A DNA stretch of 64,000 nucleotides. Origin: Smittia aterrima. Its lineage: Eukaryota; Arthropoda; Insecta; Diptera; Chironomidae. A program made the translations under genes and the position numbers. The stretch is from NCBI GenBank assembly GCA_033063855.1, contig CP093831.1, forward strand, positions 14,198,001-14,262,000, in the 5' to 3' direction. Below are positions 11,794 through 24,973 of the stretch, piece by piece. The notes below the pieces were generated by a model, which was given only the letters and a program-made list of their open reading frames with translations, was not told the origin of the DNA and did not search any database. The stretch's first letter is position 1. Every line of letters begins with the position of its first letter.

Positions 11794-12937
11794 TCAATTT
11801 CCTTTAAATTTTCTTCTATGCGGGGCTGTCGTGTAAACAGCTGTGAAAGATAAGGAAAATTTTTCGTGAGCAAATGTTTTATGAGTTCATAAAACTCTCT
11901 TTTCATTATCAACTATTATTGACTAGTTTTGTTTGTGGTCGCGCGATTTTTTTTTCTCTTCACGTGCATGAGTTTCAGAGTCGATGAAGGAACCAGATTA
12001 TTAGGTGCTTGGAGTATCAAGGCTAGATACTGATGCAATACTAAGTAAGTGAAAGTACACTCCACACATAAAAAACTGTCTATGTAACATTCCGTTACTC
12101 GACATTTAAAAAATACAACCGCAATTTCTTGGAACTAGATCATGCAAGAGTAACGAAATAATTCCATTATTTAAGAGAACAGCAGGCCCAAGGCGCGAAA
12201 TATATCTGTTGCTGTGTATTATGAAATTCATCAGATGTTTGTTGAACTCTTGTTCTTCTCAATACATTTAAATAGAGCTGACGCAATCCCGAGAACTTTT
12301 CTCGCGCGAACTTGATTCCTGACGAAAAAAAAATTATTCTTGCCTCACGTTCCCGAAAGAAAACGAAAATCGAAACCGTCTATAAATATAATTAAACAAC
12401 TAACGTGGCAATATCCCCAAATGACCTCCAAATATTTCTCAACAAAGCTTTCGACTGCTTTCAGTCTTCTCCCGCGAATTTTCACCATTTGTGCAAAAGG
12501 TATTTTCTTTTTGGCAACAGTTTCGGTTGTCTGAGCTATGTCATCATGTTTGTTTATGTGATTTTTCTTATTTTCTTTGTTTATTGAGCGTTTTTTATCT
12601 TGTTTCTATTTTCGTATTTTCATTTCATCAGCTGAACTTTTTTTTCACAAAATATTGACGGAATTTTAAACTTCCAATATCTCACTAAATCGATAAGCAA
12701 TCGAGTAAACTCCAATAATTTAGCTTACCTGTAATCTTGATGAATAATATTTAGGTGTTTATATCAGAGTTATCATCCTATTTTGTCCGTACTAAGTTTT
12801 AAATATAATTTTGTTTATTTGGTTTTTTTGTTTGATTCCAAATCTCGAGCGGGGCTGGGGATAACTTTTTTCAAGTCACTTGAATTTTAAAAGATCGCTA
12901 AAACTTTATTCGCAATCAAAATCAGATGTTTGTCATT
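11794..12937. other. Intergenic region between GTPBP2 and IntS8
   Basis: 5' flank of the GTPase and 3' flank of IntS8. A minus-strand AATAAA (plus-strand TTTATT at 12905-12910) is a likely polyadenylation signal of IntS8. Short plus-strand frames near 12340-12590 look like chance. Confidence 0.5.
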
Positions 12938-15900
12938 TTACATATACTGATTTGCTAATGATCTCATGAATTTAATTTTTCGAATAGCTGCGGCTTTCTG
13001 TTTAATTTCTTCGCTGTTGTTCGAGTTTAGTTCCAATTGGCGAATGAAAGAAATTGCTTGAAGTTTTCTTTTGTGCTCGCCTTTCTTGTAGTGGAGATTT
13101 ATTATGTATTCAAGCAACGTTGAGTCCCAAATCAGCGAGTAGTAGGAGTCCATCGCATCTTGGAAGTTTCCAGCCTTTTCTTGGAGACATTTAAATGCCA
13201 TCGAGTAATCGATTTCCTCCATGAACTGACAAAGAACCGCAGATTGCAAAAAGCATCCGAGGTTCGAACTGCACTTGATCATTTTGCGGATGATGTTTTC
13301 ATCAATCAATGGTCGCTGCATTGGTAATGAGCAGTACTCAGTTGCAATGATGATCGATTGAACGTAATACTTCATTGCCGATTCGTTGCTTCCATTCACG
13401 AATTCGAGATCACCTTGAAGTTTAATCCAAGGAATGTTCATGGGATACATTTTCAGTCCTTGCTTCAATAGCTGATTAAGACATTCGGCCAATGATTTAA
13501 TTGTGTATCCATTTACATTACTAATGCTTATTGGCCAAAGATGGAAGTTCTCAATACTCAGCTCCATATTTGAATCGTCTTTGAGAAGATTATGCATCTT
13601 TGAAAGCATCGACAGAAGGATTGTAATAACGAACGGATCTCTTAACCGCTCCAAGAACTGTTTAAACACTGATATGTTGATTACGTTTGATGCGAATCGT
13701 GCGGGAGAGTCTCTTGATCTTCGATTGTTGCTCTGATTCCATTTCGGATTCTGAATTTGCGGCTGTTGGTTGCTTGTACTGTAGATCGGTAAAATCAAGT
13801 CCCAGAAGTCACGTTTACGCGTTGGAGGAGTTTTGTTCTTATCCTGTTGCATTTCCAACATCATATTAGAAAATGTCACGCAAAGTTCAGTCAGTAAGCT
13901 CGCCTTTGGATCTTGAACTGTGCAAGCACTCCAGTCGTTTAAGTTTAAGAGCATAAACAAACTGTTCTCGATAATCTCTAATCGTGGCATTTCATTGTTT
14001 ATTCCGTTCATCATTTGCTTTAATCGAACAGTCCAAGGATCTTTGATTGTTGGTGGTTTTTTCGGCCAATAAGAGTCAATCTTTGAAATTATCTGAATGT
14101 TCATCTTCTCCCAGTCAATTAGCTTGGCGAGTTTATTTACAGTTGCATCATTGGCAATTAGCTCTGGTCGCTTGGTTTCATTTCGAAGCTCAGTCAGAAG
14201 AACAATTGCTGCAGCGTAATCCTTCTTTTGAACCAATTCATTTACTTTACCCAGCAAAATGTAAGCGAAATCTTGGAAGAATCCTCTTTTGAGATTCAAG
14301 ACGACGATGCGGACGTCAGCTGGGATGTACCAATTCTGATTAATTTGCCAAAGAGGCATCTGAGCGTTGAGTTTGGCTAATTCAACCAGAAATTTGCGAA
14401 CTTGCTTAACAGCCATACTCGAAACAAGTTTTCTCTCGACATCTCCTAATCTGATGGCGCGATGATATTTCAAGTCTGGAATAATCCAATCAGACTGAAC
14501 AGCAATTTTCGATAAATTTAGGTTGTTGTCAGCTAACTTTTGTGTTTTCAATATTTCAATATCTTGACGTTCAAAGAACAGCGACTCTTTAATCTCCACT
14601 TCGTTTGAAGGGAATGTGACGAAGAAATTCAAAAGATAACTTTTGATTTTTTCTCGTTCAATCGATCCAAGTTTTGAATGAATTTCATTGGAAAACTAAA
14701 ACGAAACGAAAAAAACATGAAAAACTAAGATTTTGAGAATTTCACTTTCTCACCTGAACGAAGAACTTCAAGAAAATACTTCGATGGACTCCACTCTTGT
14801 ATTTGAGAGTCGTTATGTCGCTTGTAAGAATATTTGTATCGTCGAGAATGAATCGAATGCTGTTTAAGGACACGATTTTAAGATTCTCACTCGAATACTC
14901 GTGTTCGATCTCCAATGTCTTGCGATGGATGAAAGGAATCTCTCGTTTGCAGTTGTCTTCGTTAAGGATTTGCTCGATATCGTTGTTTTTGTTAAGAATG
15001 GATTCGTTAAAACGTTGGAAGAGAGACATAGACTCCTTTTCAAAGATGCCACAAGCTGACAAATAACCTTTCAACTCTTCTTCAGTTATAGTACAAAAGC
15101 GAATTTCCGACAAGCGTCCCGCGTATTCCTCTTTCAATTTCTTTAGATTGTCGCGACATAAGATAATCATTTCCCTTCCTACATCATATTTCTTAATGAA
15201 AATGTTATAAGCGCAGAGATCGTAATAAATTTGAGCTTTCAATTCCGTCTTACTGATGATAATTGATCTCTCAAACTTTTGCCCATTTTGACCGTCAGTT
15301 GAACTTGCAGTCTTCTCTTCCAACGGAACAAATGATTCGAATGTGAGCATGCGGAATGGATCAGGATCGGCGATGATTTGATTAAGGAATTCAATGCTGG
15401 TTGGAGTGAATGGTTCGATGCCGGCAAAAAATTTGTCGTCGGGATTAGAACAATTGTTAGGTTGATCCGAAGGTGTCATAATATGAACGAAGGGCTTTGC
15501 TTTCGATGCATTTCCTTTCAAGACGTGAGCACGAAGCAGCCAACGATGATAGAGAGTCAAAGCGAAATTTAATGCAGATTTGTTGCCTTCCGGTGAGAGA
15601 GGAACTTCGTGAACTAATGACAACGGCAAGTTGACTAAGCGACCCGATGAAATACTGCAGAGATCACTGAGTAGCTGAACTTGTTTTTGAATAGGCAAAA
15701 ATTTCTCAAATGTGTCCAAGTTGAAATCGAGAAACGACGCAACTTTAAGCGACAAAATTTTCAATGCTAGTTGTTTCCGTCCAAGCTTCAGAGAAAGACT
15801 TTCTAATTTGTTCAATGAGTCCGAATCAGGAGAACTGATTTCATTCACCTGTTGTGAGTTTTCTGCTGGGCAACTTATTCCCAAAAACTCTGACATTATT

Positions 15901-16028
15901 TCAATTGCACGATGCTGCGATTTCTCTTTCCTCAAATATCCTTCGAGCAATTCGGGCTTGAGGAGAAACTCGAACCAAAGCACAGTCTCCTCACACATTG
16001 GAACACTTTTAATTTGATCAATATCCAT
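12938..16028 (-). CDS. IntS8: Integrator complex subunit 8
   Basis: Two exons, 14754-16028 and 12938-14695, joined in frame, give about 1010 residues, close to the family length. The N-terminus carries the conserved WFEFLL motif (W18-F21), which in IntS8 helps recruit the PP2A phosphatase to Integrator. The C-terminal half matches the family closely (REPLV-like RDPFVITILLSM, HLWPISI, MIKCSSNLGCFLQSAVLCQFM, DAMDSYYSLIWD, LEYIINLHYKKGE). Integrator processes snRNA 3' ends and terminates paused RNA polymerase II in the nucleus. The start ATG lies 174 bases from the start of the divergent esterase gene. The intron is only 58 bases. Confidence 0.95.
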
Positions 16029-16202
16029 TTTTCCACTTAATTTCCAACTAATTCTTCAATTTCAATGTTTGTTTACTTTTTTCTATCAATCGAGGGGATA
16101 GAAATAGAAAGAAAAAAGTTTTAAATATTTTTTATGTCTTCTCAGAAATTCAACTGCTATCTTATCACTCAAACACCTTTCAATTAAAAGTTAGTCGAGA
16201 AG
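16029..16202. promoter_or_regulatory. Shared 174-base divergent promoter region, IntS8 / carboxylesterase
   Basis: The two start codons point away from each other with 174 bases between them, so both core promoters and 5' leaders must lie here unless leaders are spliced. No clear TATA box was chosen. This is inferred from gene layout only. Confidence 0.45.
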
Positions 16203-18160
16203 ATGAATCCAATGAATTCTGTTGTTTTATTTCTTTCTGTTGTTTTCCTTATCTCTCAAAAGTGTAATTGTGAGATTATTGAAATTGACGATGGATTGGT
16301 TAGTGGATTAGAATTAAAGACAAGGACCGGTGAGAGCTTTCATGCTTTTCTGAAAATTCCTTTTGCGGAGCCACCTTTGAACGAATTGAGATTTCAAGCA
16401 CCACAACCAGTGAAGAAATGGAGTGGAGTTTACGAAGCTACTGAGTACAGCCCAATGTGCATGCAAGTTAACCTTTTATCGGATTCGCCAGTGTCAGAAG
16501 ATTGTCTCTACTTGAATGTGTTCACAAAGTTTTTACCCGTTTTGAAACCTGTTTTGGTTTATGTCCACGGAGGAGCTTTCCAACTTGGATCAGCATCAGA
16601 TCATGATCCACATTATCTGATGGAAAATGACGATTTGGTTGTCGTTACGATAAATTATCGACTTGGAGCTTTTGGATTTTTGTCTCTGGGAACGAAAGAA
16701 ATTCCTGGCAATCAAGGATTTAAAGATCAAGTCTTCGCTCTTCAATGGGTTCAAAAAAATGTTCAAAAGTTCGGTGGTGATCCAAGTAAAGTCACTCTAA
16801 TGGGAAACAGCGCAGGAGCTTATTCTGCGACGGCTCACATGATTTCTCCAATGTCGAGAGGTTGGTAGAAAAATTAATCTGCAAACTGTGTAAACACAAA
16901 CGTTGCTCTCATTACAGGATTATTTCATCGTGTTATTGCACTGAGCGGATCGATTACTTATCAAAGAAGTCTTGAAACAAACTATTTAGGCTTAGCCATG
17001 AAACTGGCTTCAAAAATGAATTGCACAACGAATGACATTAATGAGATGGTTGCTTGTTTAAGAGAAGTAAAACTGAGACTATTCCTAGTAAAATGATAAA
17101 TATCTTTTTAAAATTCTAGAAAGATGCAAATGAATTCAATTGGATTGAGTTAAGAGAATTTCCTGCTTGCACGATCATGACTTGGTTTCCTGTAATTGAA
17201 GTTGACTTCGGTCAAGAAAGATTCATAACTGACGATCCCGTGAAGCTGTTTAGCAACGGGAATTTTTCAAGAGTTCCTTTGATTATCGGAAGAACAAAAG
17301 ACGAATTTGTAGATATCCCATCAAGTAATGTAATCAATTTTTTGACAGCTTTCAATTCAATTTCATTCATTTTAGGAATGCTGCAGAATGAAATAATCGA
17401 TAAACTTAATGAAGACTTTGATAATGTAGCTCCACATTGTTTTTTCTACGAAGCTGAAACTGAAAAATCGAAAAAGATCAGCGAAGCTTTACGAAAAGCT
17501 TATTTCTCATACGAAACTATTGACATCAAATCATTCAATGCTTTGAGTAATGTAAATGCCATCTTTAACTTTAAATCCTATCGGAGATCAAAATTTTTCT
17601 TTAGATTTTCAGCGATGGTTACATTGGCTTTGGTGTTCACCGTCTTGTTCATTTAATCTCAAACTTCACTGACGTCTTCTACTATCAACTGTCGTACATA
17701 GGAAGGTTTAGTTTCTTTTATTATCCACGCAACTTGCCCTATGGCGTTCATCATAGCGATGAGATGCAGTACATTATGACTACGAAGTTTGTCGGGCCGA
17801 GGATTGAATTGAACGAAACTGAAAATATTATGATCGAGCGTTTCAAGAGTATCATTGGACAGTTCGCTCTGACCGGGTGAGTTTCAGACTTTTTGGGAAA
17901 ACAAAAAATATATTTCATTGAAAATCAAATCTTTTAGTAATCCAAACAAATATTCTGAAAATAACCAAAACGAAATGAATTGGCCGCGACATGATTCAGT
18001 AAATGAATTTTATCTGGATATTGGAAATCATTTAATAGAGAAAAATGGACTTTCGCTGGAGCGATATGCGGTTTGGGACAAAATAGAAGAAAATTCTTCA
18101 AAATCTTTTAAAATTAGTTTTGCTCTGTTAATTCTCAATTTGTTATCAACTTTGACTTAG
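16203..18160 (+). CDS. Secreted or GPI-anchored type B carboxylesterase
   Basis: Five exons: 16203-16860, 16918-17066, 17120-17551, 17605-17876 and 17938-18160, summing to 578 codons. A signal peptide (hydrophobic through about residue 20) is followed by the carboxylesterase landmarks SEDCLYLNVF, the oxyanion motif YVHGGAF, the nucleophile elbow GNSAG (Ser about 203), the acid region RTKDEF, and the histidine motif GVHHSDEMQYIM. All three catalytic positions therefore look present. The product ends in a hydrophobic stretch (ISFALLILNLLS) preceded by small polar residues, which suggests a GPI anchor. Possible roles include detoxification, juvenile-hormone or odorant ester hydrolysis; the sequence does not decide between them. 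AATAAA at 18229-18234 lies just before the convergent RECQL4 stop. Confidence 0.88.
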
Positions 18161-18263
18161 TTAAACCGGATTCTTTAAGTCCTACAATTGTTTATTGAAT
18201 AATCAGCAAAAAAGTTTTTGTTAACAAGAATAAATTTCAGTCAAAGGAAAAAGTAAATAATTC

Positions 18264-21200
18264 TTAATCGACACGTCGCATTCTAACGAGCTCCATGTTT
18301 CCTAAAGCGACCAAGCGACTGAAGTTAACATTCATGTGAGCTCGCCAATATTTGCAGCGTCCCCAGATCACTGCTGGATAACATGGACTTGAAATGCCGT
18401 GGAACAAACGCGCTAAAGCTCTGCCACTAAAATTATTGTCGGGATACATGGAAATGATCTGACGAATGTCGGAAGCAATTTCGCCGTCCGATGTTTTCGA
18501 CGAGTCTTCATCAAGTTCCACATCCATAGGGAGCTCACTTTGAAAGTAACTGCGGATCGTAGTTTTAAGTTGGTCCGATGGTTCTACTTTCATGTCGTTG
18601 GTGGAGCATTGAGAAATGTTTGCGAACGCCAGCGATTTAAACGAGTTAAAGATGATTTGAAGCTGTTGAAATGAATTAAAATTAGAAAACGATCGATTTA
18701 TGTTCTTTCTACAAACCTGAATGAGTTGAGCCTTTTCCTGCGACGATGTTCGAACTTCTAAAGAGTCGAGTGCAGTGTCAAGTTCATCGTCAGTCAAATC
18801 ACCAGGAGATTTAATTCGGAATCCCAAGTCAGAGAATGAAACTGTCAACGACGATCGCTTGTTGAAGCCGTTCATCTTATTCCATTCCAGTTGCTTTAAT
18901 TGATATTTAACAACGCCGCTGTCCCAACCGATCGCAGCAGCGACATCAACGACACAAAACTCGATCGAAGTCAATTCTTGATTCTCAGTTACTCCTTTCT
19001 TCAAGTCCAAAGCGATTGCCATAGCAAGAGGTGGACAAGTTTTAGCAGCTTGTTTCAAATACTTTGGACCGCCATACGAAATAATTTTGCATTTTGTGTA
19101 TGCTCTTCCCAAGACTTTAATGTACAACTGTTCGTGGAGTTCCAAGTAGCATAACATTGTCGCAATATTTTCTTCAGGGATGTCGAGTGCTTGAACGGTT
19201 TCGTCGATTGAAAAACTGACTTCATGTCCCGGGCAAAGTCTTGGCTTAGGTTGATCTAACTTTGAAGAATCTTTGGGTTGTGTCCCCATCATTTCATCAT
19301 CTGACTCTTCAAAAATAAGATCTTTCAATTCATAAGGATCGTCCAATTTTTTTAAGTGACTTCCACATGAACAAGGTACAAAAACTTTTCTAAGGAGTTT
19401 CCTGATAACGTGTCGATCAATGGAGTTTGAGTAAATATGTCGTCTAAGTTCACTCAGATCGTTACCCTTTGAGTCAAGGAAGACATGACAATGAGCCGGC
19501 TTTCCATCACGACCAGCACGACCGACTTCTTGAACGTAGCTCTCGAAGCTTTTCGGCATGTTGAAGTGAATGATTCCGCGAATATCTGATTTGTTGATTC
19601 CCATTCCAAACGCAATTGTTGCGATTACGATTCGAAGCTCTCCTGACATAAAAGCGTTTTGGATGGTTCGTCGGCGGGAAGCAGGCAAACCAGCGTGATA
19701 AGCTTCTGCATTCAAATTGACTCGCTTACGTTTCTTGCTAGATGCTCCAGTGTCTTTGGTCTCTTCCTTGAGACAAGTTCTTAAAAATCCTGCGATTCTT
19801 TCACATTCGTCTCTTCGAGTACAATAAATGATGATTGACTGAAGTTTTTCGAATCGCTCCGATCGTAGCAAAGAAAGTAAAGCTCTATCTCGATTCTCAT
19901 CTCTTGAAACCGTGAGCACAAGATTTTCTGGCAAGGGAGTGTCACTGATAATTCCATTAAGTCCATCAGGAATACCAAGATGTCGAACAATGCTTTCACG
20001 AGTTTGTAGTGTTGCAGTTGCTGTTAATCCAAGAACTGCTTTCACACCGAGCTTTTCACGAAGGACTCGACAAATCATCAAATATGATGGCCGAAAGTTA
20101 TGGCTCCATTGACTGACGCAATGAGCCTCATCAATACACGCGAAAGCAATTGGTGGAAGTTGTCGAAGAAGTGAACCAAATCCTGTTGATTTCTCACCGG
20201 ATACTACAGCTTCGGGAGACACTAACAAAATCTCAACCTCTCCAGATTTGATTGCTTCCATTGTCTTCTCTCGTTGTTTTGGCGTTTGATTTGTGTGTAA
20301 ACATTGAGCATTGACAAAATCTGGGATTCCGTGAACTTGATCTTCCATCAATGAAACGAGGGGCGAAACAACAAGAGTAATGCAATGGCTTTTCTTTCGA
20401 TAAAGATAAGCAGGCAATTGATAGCACAACGATTTGCCACTGCCCGTACTGAGAGTTACCAGAGTTGAGACACCACAAAGAATTCGCATAATCGCTTGCT
20501 CTTGTCCATGTCGAAATGCGTCGTGTCCGAACATTTTCAAAGCTTCAAAAACTTCCTTTGGCGTTGGTGGAAGAGAACCATCAGGCATCATGCTATAAAC
20601 TGATTGAACTTCGTCTTTGTTACCAACACTCATTTCAAGAAGACCCGATTTTTTTAGGAAGTCTTCAGGGATCTTGTGTCCAATGTAAGAAACCTGTGAA
20701 AAAACTTTGATTAGCTATTGAACGAATTTAAATGTTTTAAAACTCTTGCCTTAGCAGGAAGTTCTATTGGAGCTTCTATTGTGTCAATGTTTCCATCGTT
20801 GTTCTCCTTATCTGCATTTTCTACTTCAGTTTCTTCATCAGAGGTCTCAGCAATATCTTTCCACATCTCATTAGATTTTTGTGGCAACTGTTCAATATTG
20901 CTGGAATGAACAACTAACTTTTGGTGACTCGCCATTTGTGCTGCTTCATCAAGAGAAGGAAAAGGCGAATCATCTTCGACTTCAACGTCAATAGGAAGAA
21001 GTCTGTCGCCCTTTTCTTTGCATTTTTGTGCAAAGTGTCCAATGCCTCCGCAATTAAAACACTTCAATACACCGCCATCACATCCGCCCATGTCCATTTC
21101 GGGACCTGAGAGAGCAGCCGCTTTCTTGCTCTTCCACACACCTTTCTTGTACTTGCTGAAGCTGAAAGCTTTCTTTCCTCGGACGAAAATTTTCTTCTTC

Positions 21201-23018
21201 AAGTTTACGCGAACAAAGTTTTCGTTCAACGTTCCCGATGCGATTTTCTTCTCGAGCGCTGCCTTCTTAGCTGCGGTTTTAGCATCGATGACATTCATCA
21301 CCCTTTTCACAGTTGTTGTCTCGTTATTTTGAATCAAATAATTGTCAAATAGTTTTTCAGTCGTGTTGAGGTCCTTTTGTGAAGCACGTGGTACTGTCGT
21401 CATAGCGTTAAGGTCAGAATCAATAAGAAAATTAATTTCCTCCTCTTCTTCTATTTGATTTTCAGGTGGCATTGAATTTTCTTCTTCCTTTGTTACAGAT
21501 TTCTTTCCACGAGTAAGAATCTTTGTTGCTTTCTTAGCAACTTTGGAGATCCCATCTTTAGATCTCTTGATGAGACTTCGCTTGCGCTTCATTACTGGTG
21601 GATTTTGATCTTCATCTGAACTCTCCGGTAAGGCAACATCAGTTGCTTCATCGGTTTTCTTAATCTCTTCGTCAATTGTTTTGAGGTCATTCGTCATTTT
21701 CTGCTTTTTCAAAGATAATCGTTCAGGTTTCTCGGGGATTTGATTACGCAATTGCTCTGAGTTGTTTGAAGATATGCTCTGCTGAGATGTTTTGCTATTG
21801 TCAGTCTCAGCTGGCATGGTCGAACTACTGAAGTCTTGTGATACACGACGTTTTTTCGCGACGTGTAAGGCTGGAATCTTCGGTTCAACTTCTTCATCGC
21901 TATTGCCAACAATTTCAAGATCCGAAGTATCCAAAGTATGAAACTTAACTTCTGCATTTAACTTTGGACAATTGCGAGTTGTCGATGTCGTAAATGAATT
22001 CATATTAAGATTGCTCAATCCAAAGCTAGAAGCTGCTGATAGAGAAGAGGTCGTCTTCTTTAACTCACTTGATATTGAAGTGTTTCTGTCAAGCCAACCA
22101 ATATCTATGTCAGCTTTCAGGTCGCTGGTTGATGCATGAACTTTCTTAGCTTCGAATGGTTTATTTGAACGCGACTTTTCGAGCAAAATTGTCTCTAAAT
22201 CAGGTAAAATGTCCTTTGAGTCGTCACCACCAAATCCTTGCAAGTTACTGCTCGACAACTTCAATTTCGACAGCGACTTTTTCGGATTTCGTGGTGGCTT
22301 CATTGTCAGTGGTTCAATTTTCATCGAAATTTTCTTTTGTAATTTCGGTTTTTCTTGAATTTTTGTCTCTTGTGGTTTTGGTTTATTAACTTTGTCATTC
22401 CATGCTGAGTCATTTGAAGACAAGTGATCAGCAGCGTCAAATTCTTGAAGGTTCTTTGTCGTCAATTGACTGGTCACTTGCGTATATTCGTCATTTATAG
22501 ATGGAAGTGGAGTTTTCGGGTCAAGAAGCTCTTTCATGTGTATCGAGACATTTGAGCTCATCACTGAAAGATTCGCTGCTTCGTAGGATTCATCATCATC
22601 GTCATTTTCAAGAAACTCCGGGAAAGTCTCCACTAAGTATGAGGTTTTTATTCGGTAGTACATTTTGTATGCTTGCCGAACCTCCAATGATGCATCTTTG
22701 ATATCATACTACAAAATAATAACAAAAAAGAATTTTGTTCCTCAAAATATTTTACAAAAAATAATTTTTTGCCTTACTTTGGATGGAATCCGATTATTTG
22801 TCTTTCTAAAGTCATGCTCCCAACGCTTAACAGTTAGTTTGTAGCTTTCATATTTGATTTTGACACCTTCATCCATCTGAATTCATAAATTTACTATCGA
22901 ACACACGACAATTCTTCGAAACTATTTTTCTTCTCACCAACTTTTTCGCGCTTTTTTCGGTAACTGTCTTCCTACGCTTACAAGAAGCGCTTCTTAGAAA
23001 TTTAAGCGCAAAGAGCAT
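18264..23018 (-). CDS. RECQL4: RecQ-like DNA helicase 4
   Basis: Coding exons are 22778-22876, 20750-22708, 18717-20693 and 18264-18662, about 1477 residues from the ATG at 22874-22876. An in-frame upstream exon (22938-23018) may add 27 residues. The N-terminus has an Sld2-like segment (KRWEHDFRKTNNRIPS). A long charged linker follows, then a CCHC zinc knuckle (CFNCGGIGHFAQKC) and a RecQ helicase core with TGSGKSLCYQLP, DEAHCVSQWSHNFRPSY, LTATAT and QEVGRAGRDG. RECQL4 works in replication initiation and repair, and in vertebrates also in mitochondria. The intron at 20694-20749 appears to start with GC (AAG|GCAAG). The 54-base intron at 18663-18716 has no in-frame stop, so its retention would add 18 residues. 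Confidence 0.93.
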
Positions 23019-23987
23019 TTTAAAAGAGATAAAAAAACTGAAATTTCTCTTAAAAGTGAAGTAAATTAAGTTTTCGATTAATTACACTTTCGATGAATTT
23101 TTAGAACGCAGCGTCAAGAAAGCGTAGGAAAACAGTAACTTTGTCGCGGGGCCTGTTTTGAATTTACGGTTGAGAAAAAAAATTATTTTAATTTAATTCA
23201 ATGCGTCAGCAAATGATGCGTCCTGAAAGGAAACTTAATATGAAGCTCAATCAATAGCTTTTGCATTCTCAAAGTTTTCCCAATTAGATAGCATATTCCT
23301 AGGCATATTCGAGTGCGAAATTCTCGAGCTGATCTTTAAGTTCTTCTGTTACATCAAAAACTTTTCCATTGATTCCTGTCCTTTATCTTTCAAACGTTTG
23401 ATGGCTAGAAAATTGAAGGTGGGAGACTTGAAGTTACGTTTTGAATAAGGCTCTTTAAGTTTAAATTCATAAATATTTCAATCAAATTCAGCTGTCGAGA
23501 ATATATAAATTTTCATGGATGTTTTTCATGGACCTTTGGAGAACTGTCTCCATTGCTTGTTTTAAATAAATTAATTTAGGTGACGAAAATCGTGATAAAA
23601 GAAAGAATGAAAACTGTCCGGAATTATGACGCAGGTTTCATGATAAACCTGTTACGAAGCAATTATTTCTAAGAATATTATAATGTTGTAGTCAATAAAT
23701 TTCTCATCTCCCAAAACTAACTAAGCAAATCCAAAGCTTTTATAAATTGTATATTTTGAATTAATTCATATGCTAAATGATTCAAAGTTTGGCTAAATAA
23801 TTTTCTATGGTAAGTTTATCAATTTCGCCAACGGTAAAAATAGTTTTTTTTTGCGGCTACAGAAAAATCCAAATCCGCATCGAAAGTGTGATTTTTTGTG
23901 GCTGCTGTTTGTTTATTTGTTATTCAGAGAAATATTTTGTGGCCTCACAAATCTTCAACCCTCGCTACTATAAATATCTCCAATCTT
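23019..23987. other. Upstream region of RECQL4, no gene seen
   Basis: Non-coding AT-rich DNA up to the left arm of the inverted repeat. The 99-codon frame at 23807-24106 crosses the repeat boundary and looks like chance. Confidence 0.5.
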
Positions 23988-24973
23988 CAATCGAAACCTT
24001 TGGCTCTCACGTGCATAAAATCATAAACTCGCGAGCATCTCGATTCAAGTTACGCAACGTTTGCATTCTCCGTTGCATCTTCTTCTGGCTATCAAACTCT
24101 CGGTAACTTCACGTCGTCATTTCTTCCTCTTTTCTTATTCGAGAACAACTTTCACACTCGATGAGTTCGGTCGTTGTTGAGTGACACTTAGATCATCTTA
24201 TAGGTCATGGTCGCCTTTACAATTAGCTCACAAAACAAATCATCAAAAATTGCAGAGCCCACAAAAAAAACAGTTTTAATCTTCTTGATCGCCAAAAAAA
24301 AAGTTGAAGCTTCATGCAGTGGCATGCGCCACGGTCAAGTTGATGTTGTTGACTCGGCCACTTCGAAGACTTTTTGAACAGTAATCGTCGACACATTACA
24401 AAACATTTTTCATGGGAAGATGAGGTTGAGAGCGAGTAGTGGAGAAGAATGAAAGAAGACGAATTTCACGCTCTGCAATCAGATTCGTAATGACATCACA
24501 ATGAAAATTGTTGAGTCACCGCCATGTGAAGCCAAACGAAGTTTATGAAGTTGCAGCTTTATCGCGATTGCATGATGCACTTTTGTGCAATCGTCTCCGA
24601 GAAACATAATTTTTTATTCCGAAGTCTAACTCACAAGATTAATTTCCGAACCAACAACTTTTTCTCTTCAACAATTCGAACCGCAGACGCAACATCAAAC
24701 GATCAGTCAAACCTTGTTTGGATTGACATTTTCGTCAAGAGCTTTCATTGATATCTGAGAAGTGCGTTCGAACTTTAAAAGAATCGTCACTTAAATCGTT
24801 TGCTTGCGGAAATGGCATGAAAATCGTTAAGCTTTTAGTATCGACTGATTTGAAGTGACAGCTTGAGATTGTCGTATCGAACAATACTCGGTCAAGCTTT
24901 GAATAAATTTATGATGTTCGCTGTAAAACACCAGGAGCTTTAATCGGTTACATCGACTGATGTATTTTATAAC
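23988..24973 (+). repeat. Left arm of a nearly 1-kb inverted repeat
   Basis: The reverse complement of this block recurs at 28499-29494. Long stretches compared by eye are identical (for example around 24121-24180), with scattered single-base differences and a few small indels elsewhere. The match begins near AATCGAAACCTTTGG and stops abruptly after ATTTTATAAC. A 68-codon frame (24545-24751) occurs in both arms but has no family-like features. I saw no transposase, terminal motif or convincing target-site duplication. Confidence 0.9.

Noticed and set aside
24545..24751. 68-codon frame present in both inverted-repeat arms (also 28730-28936)
   Set aside because: It appears twice only because the arms are duplicates. 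It has no domain, signal peptide or start context, and lies in otherwise non-coding DNA.
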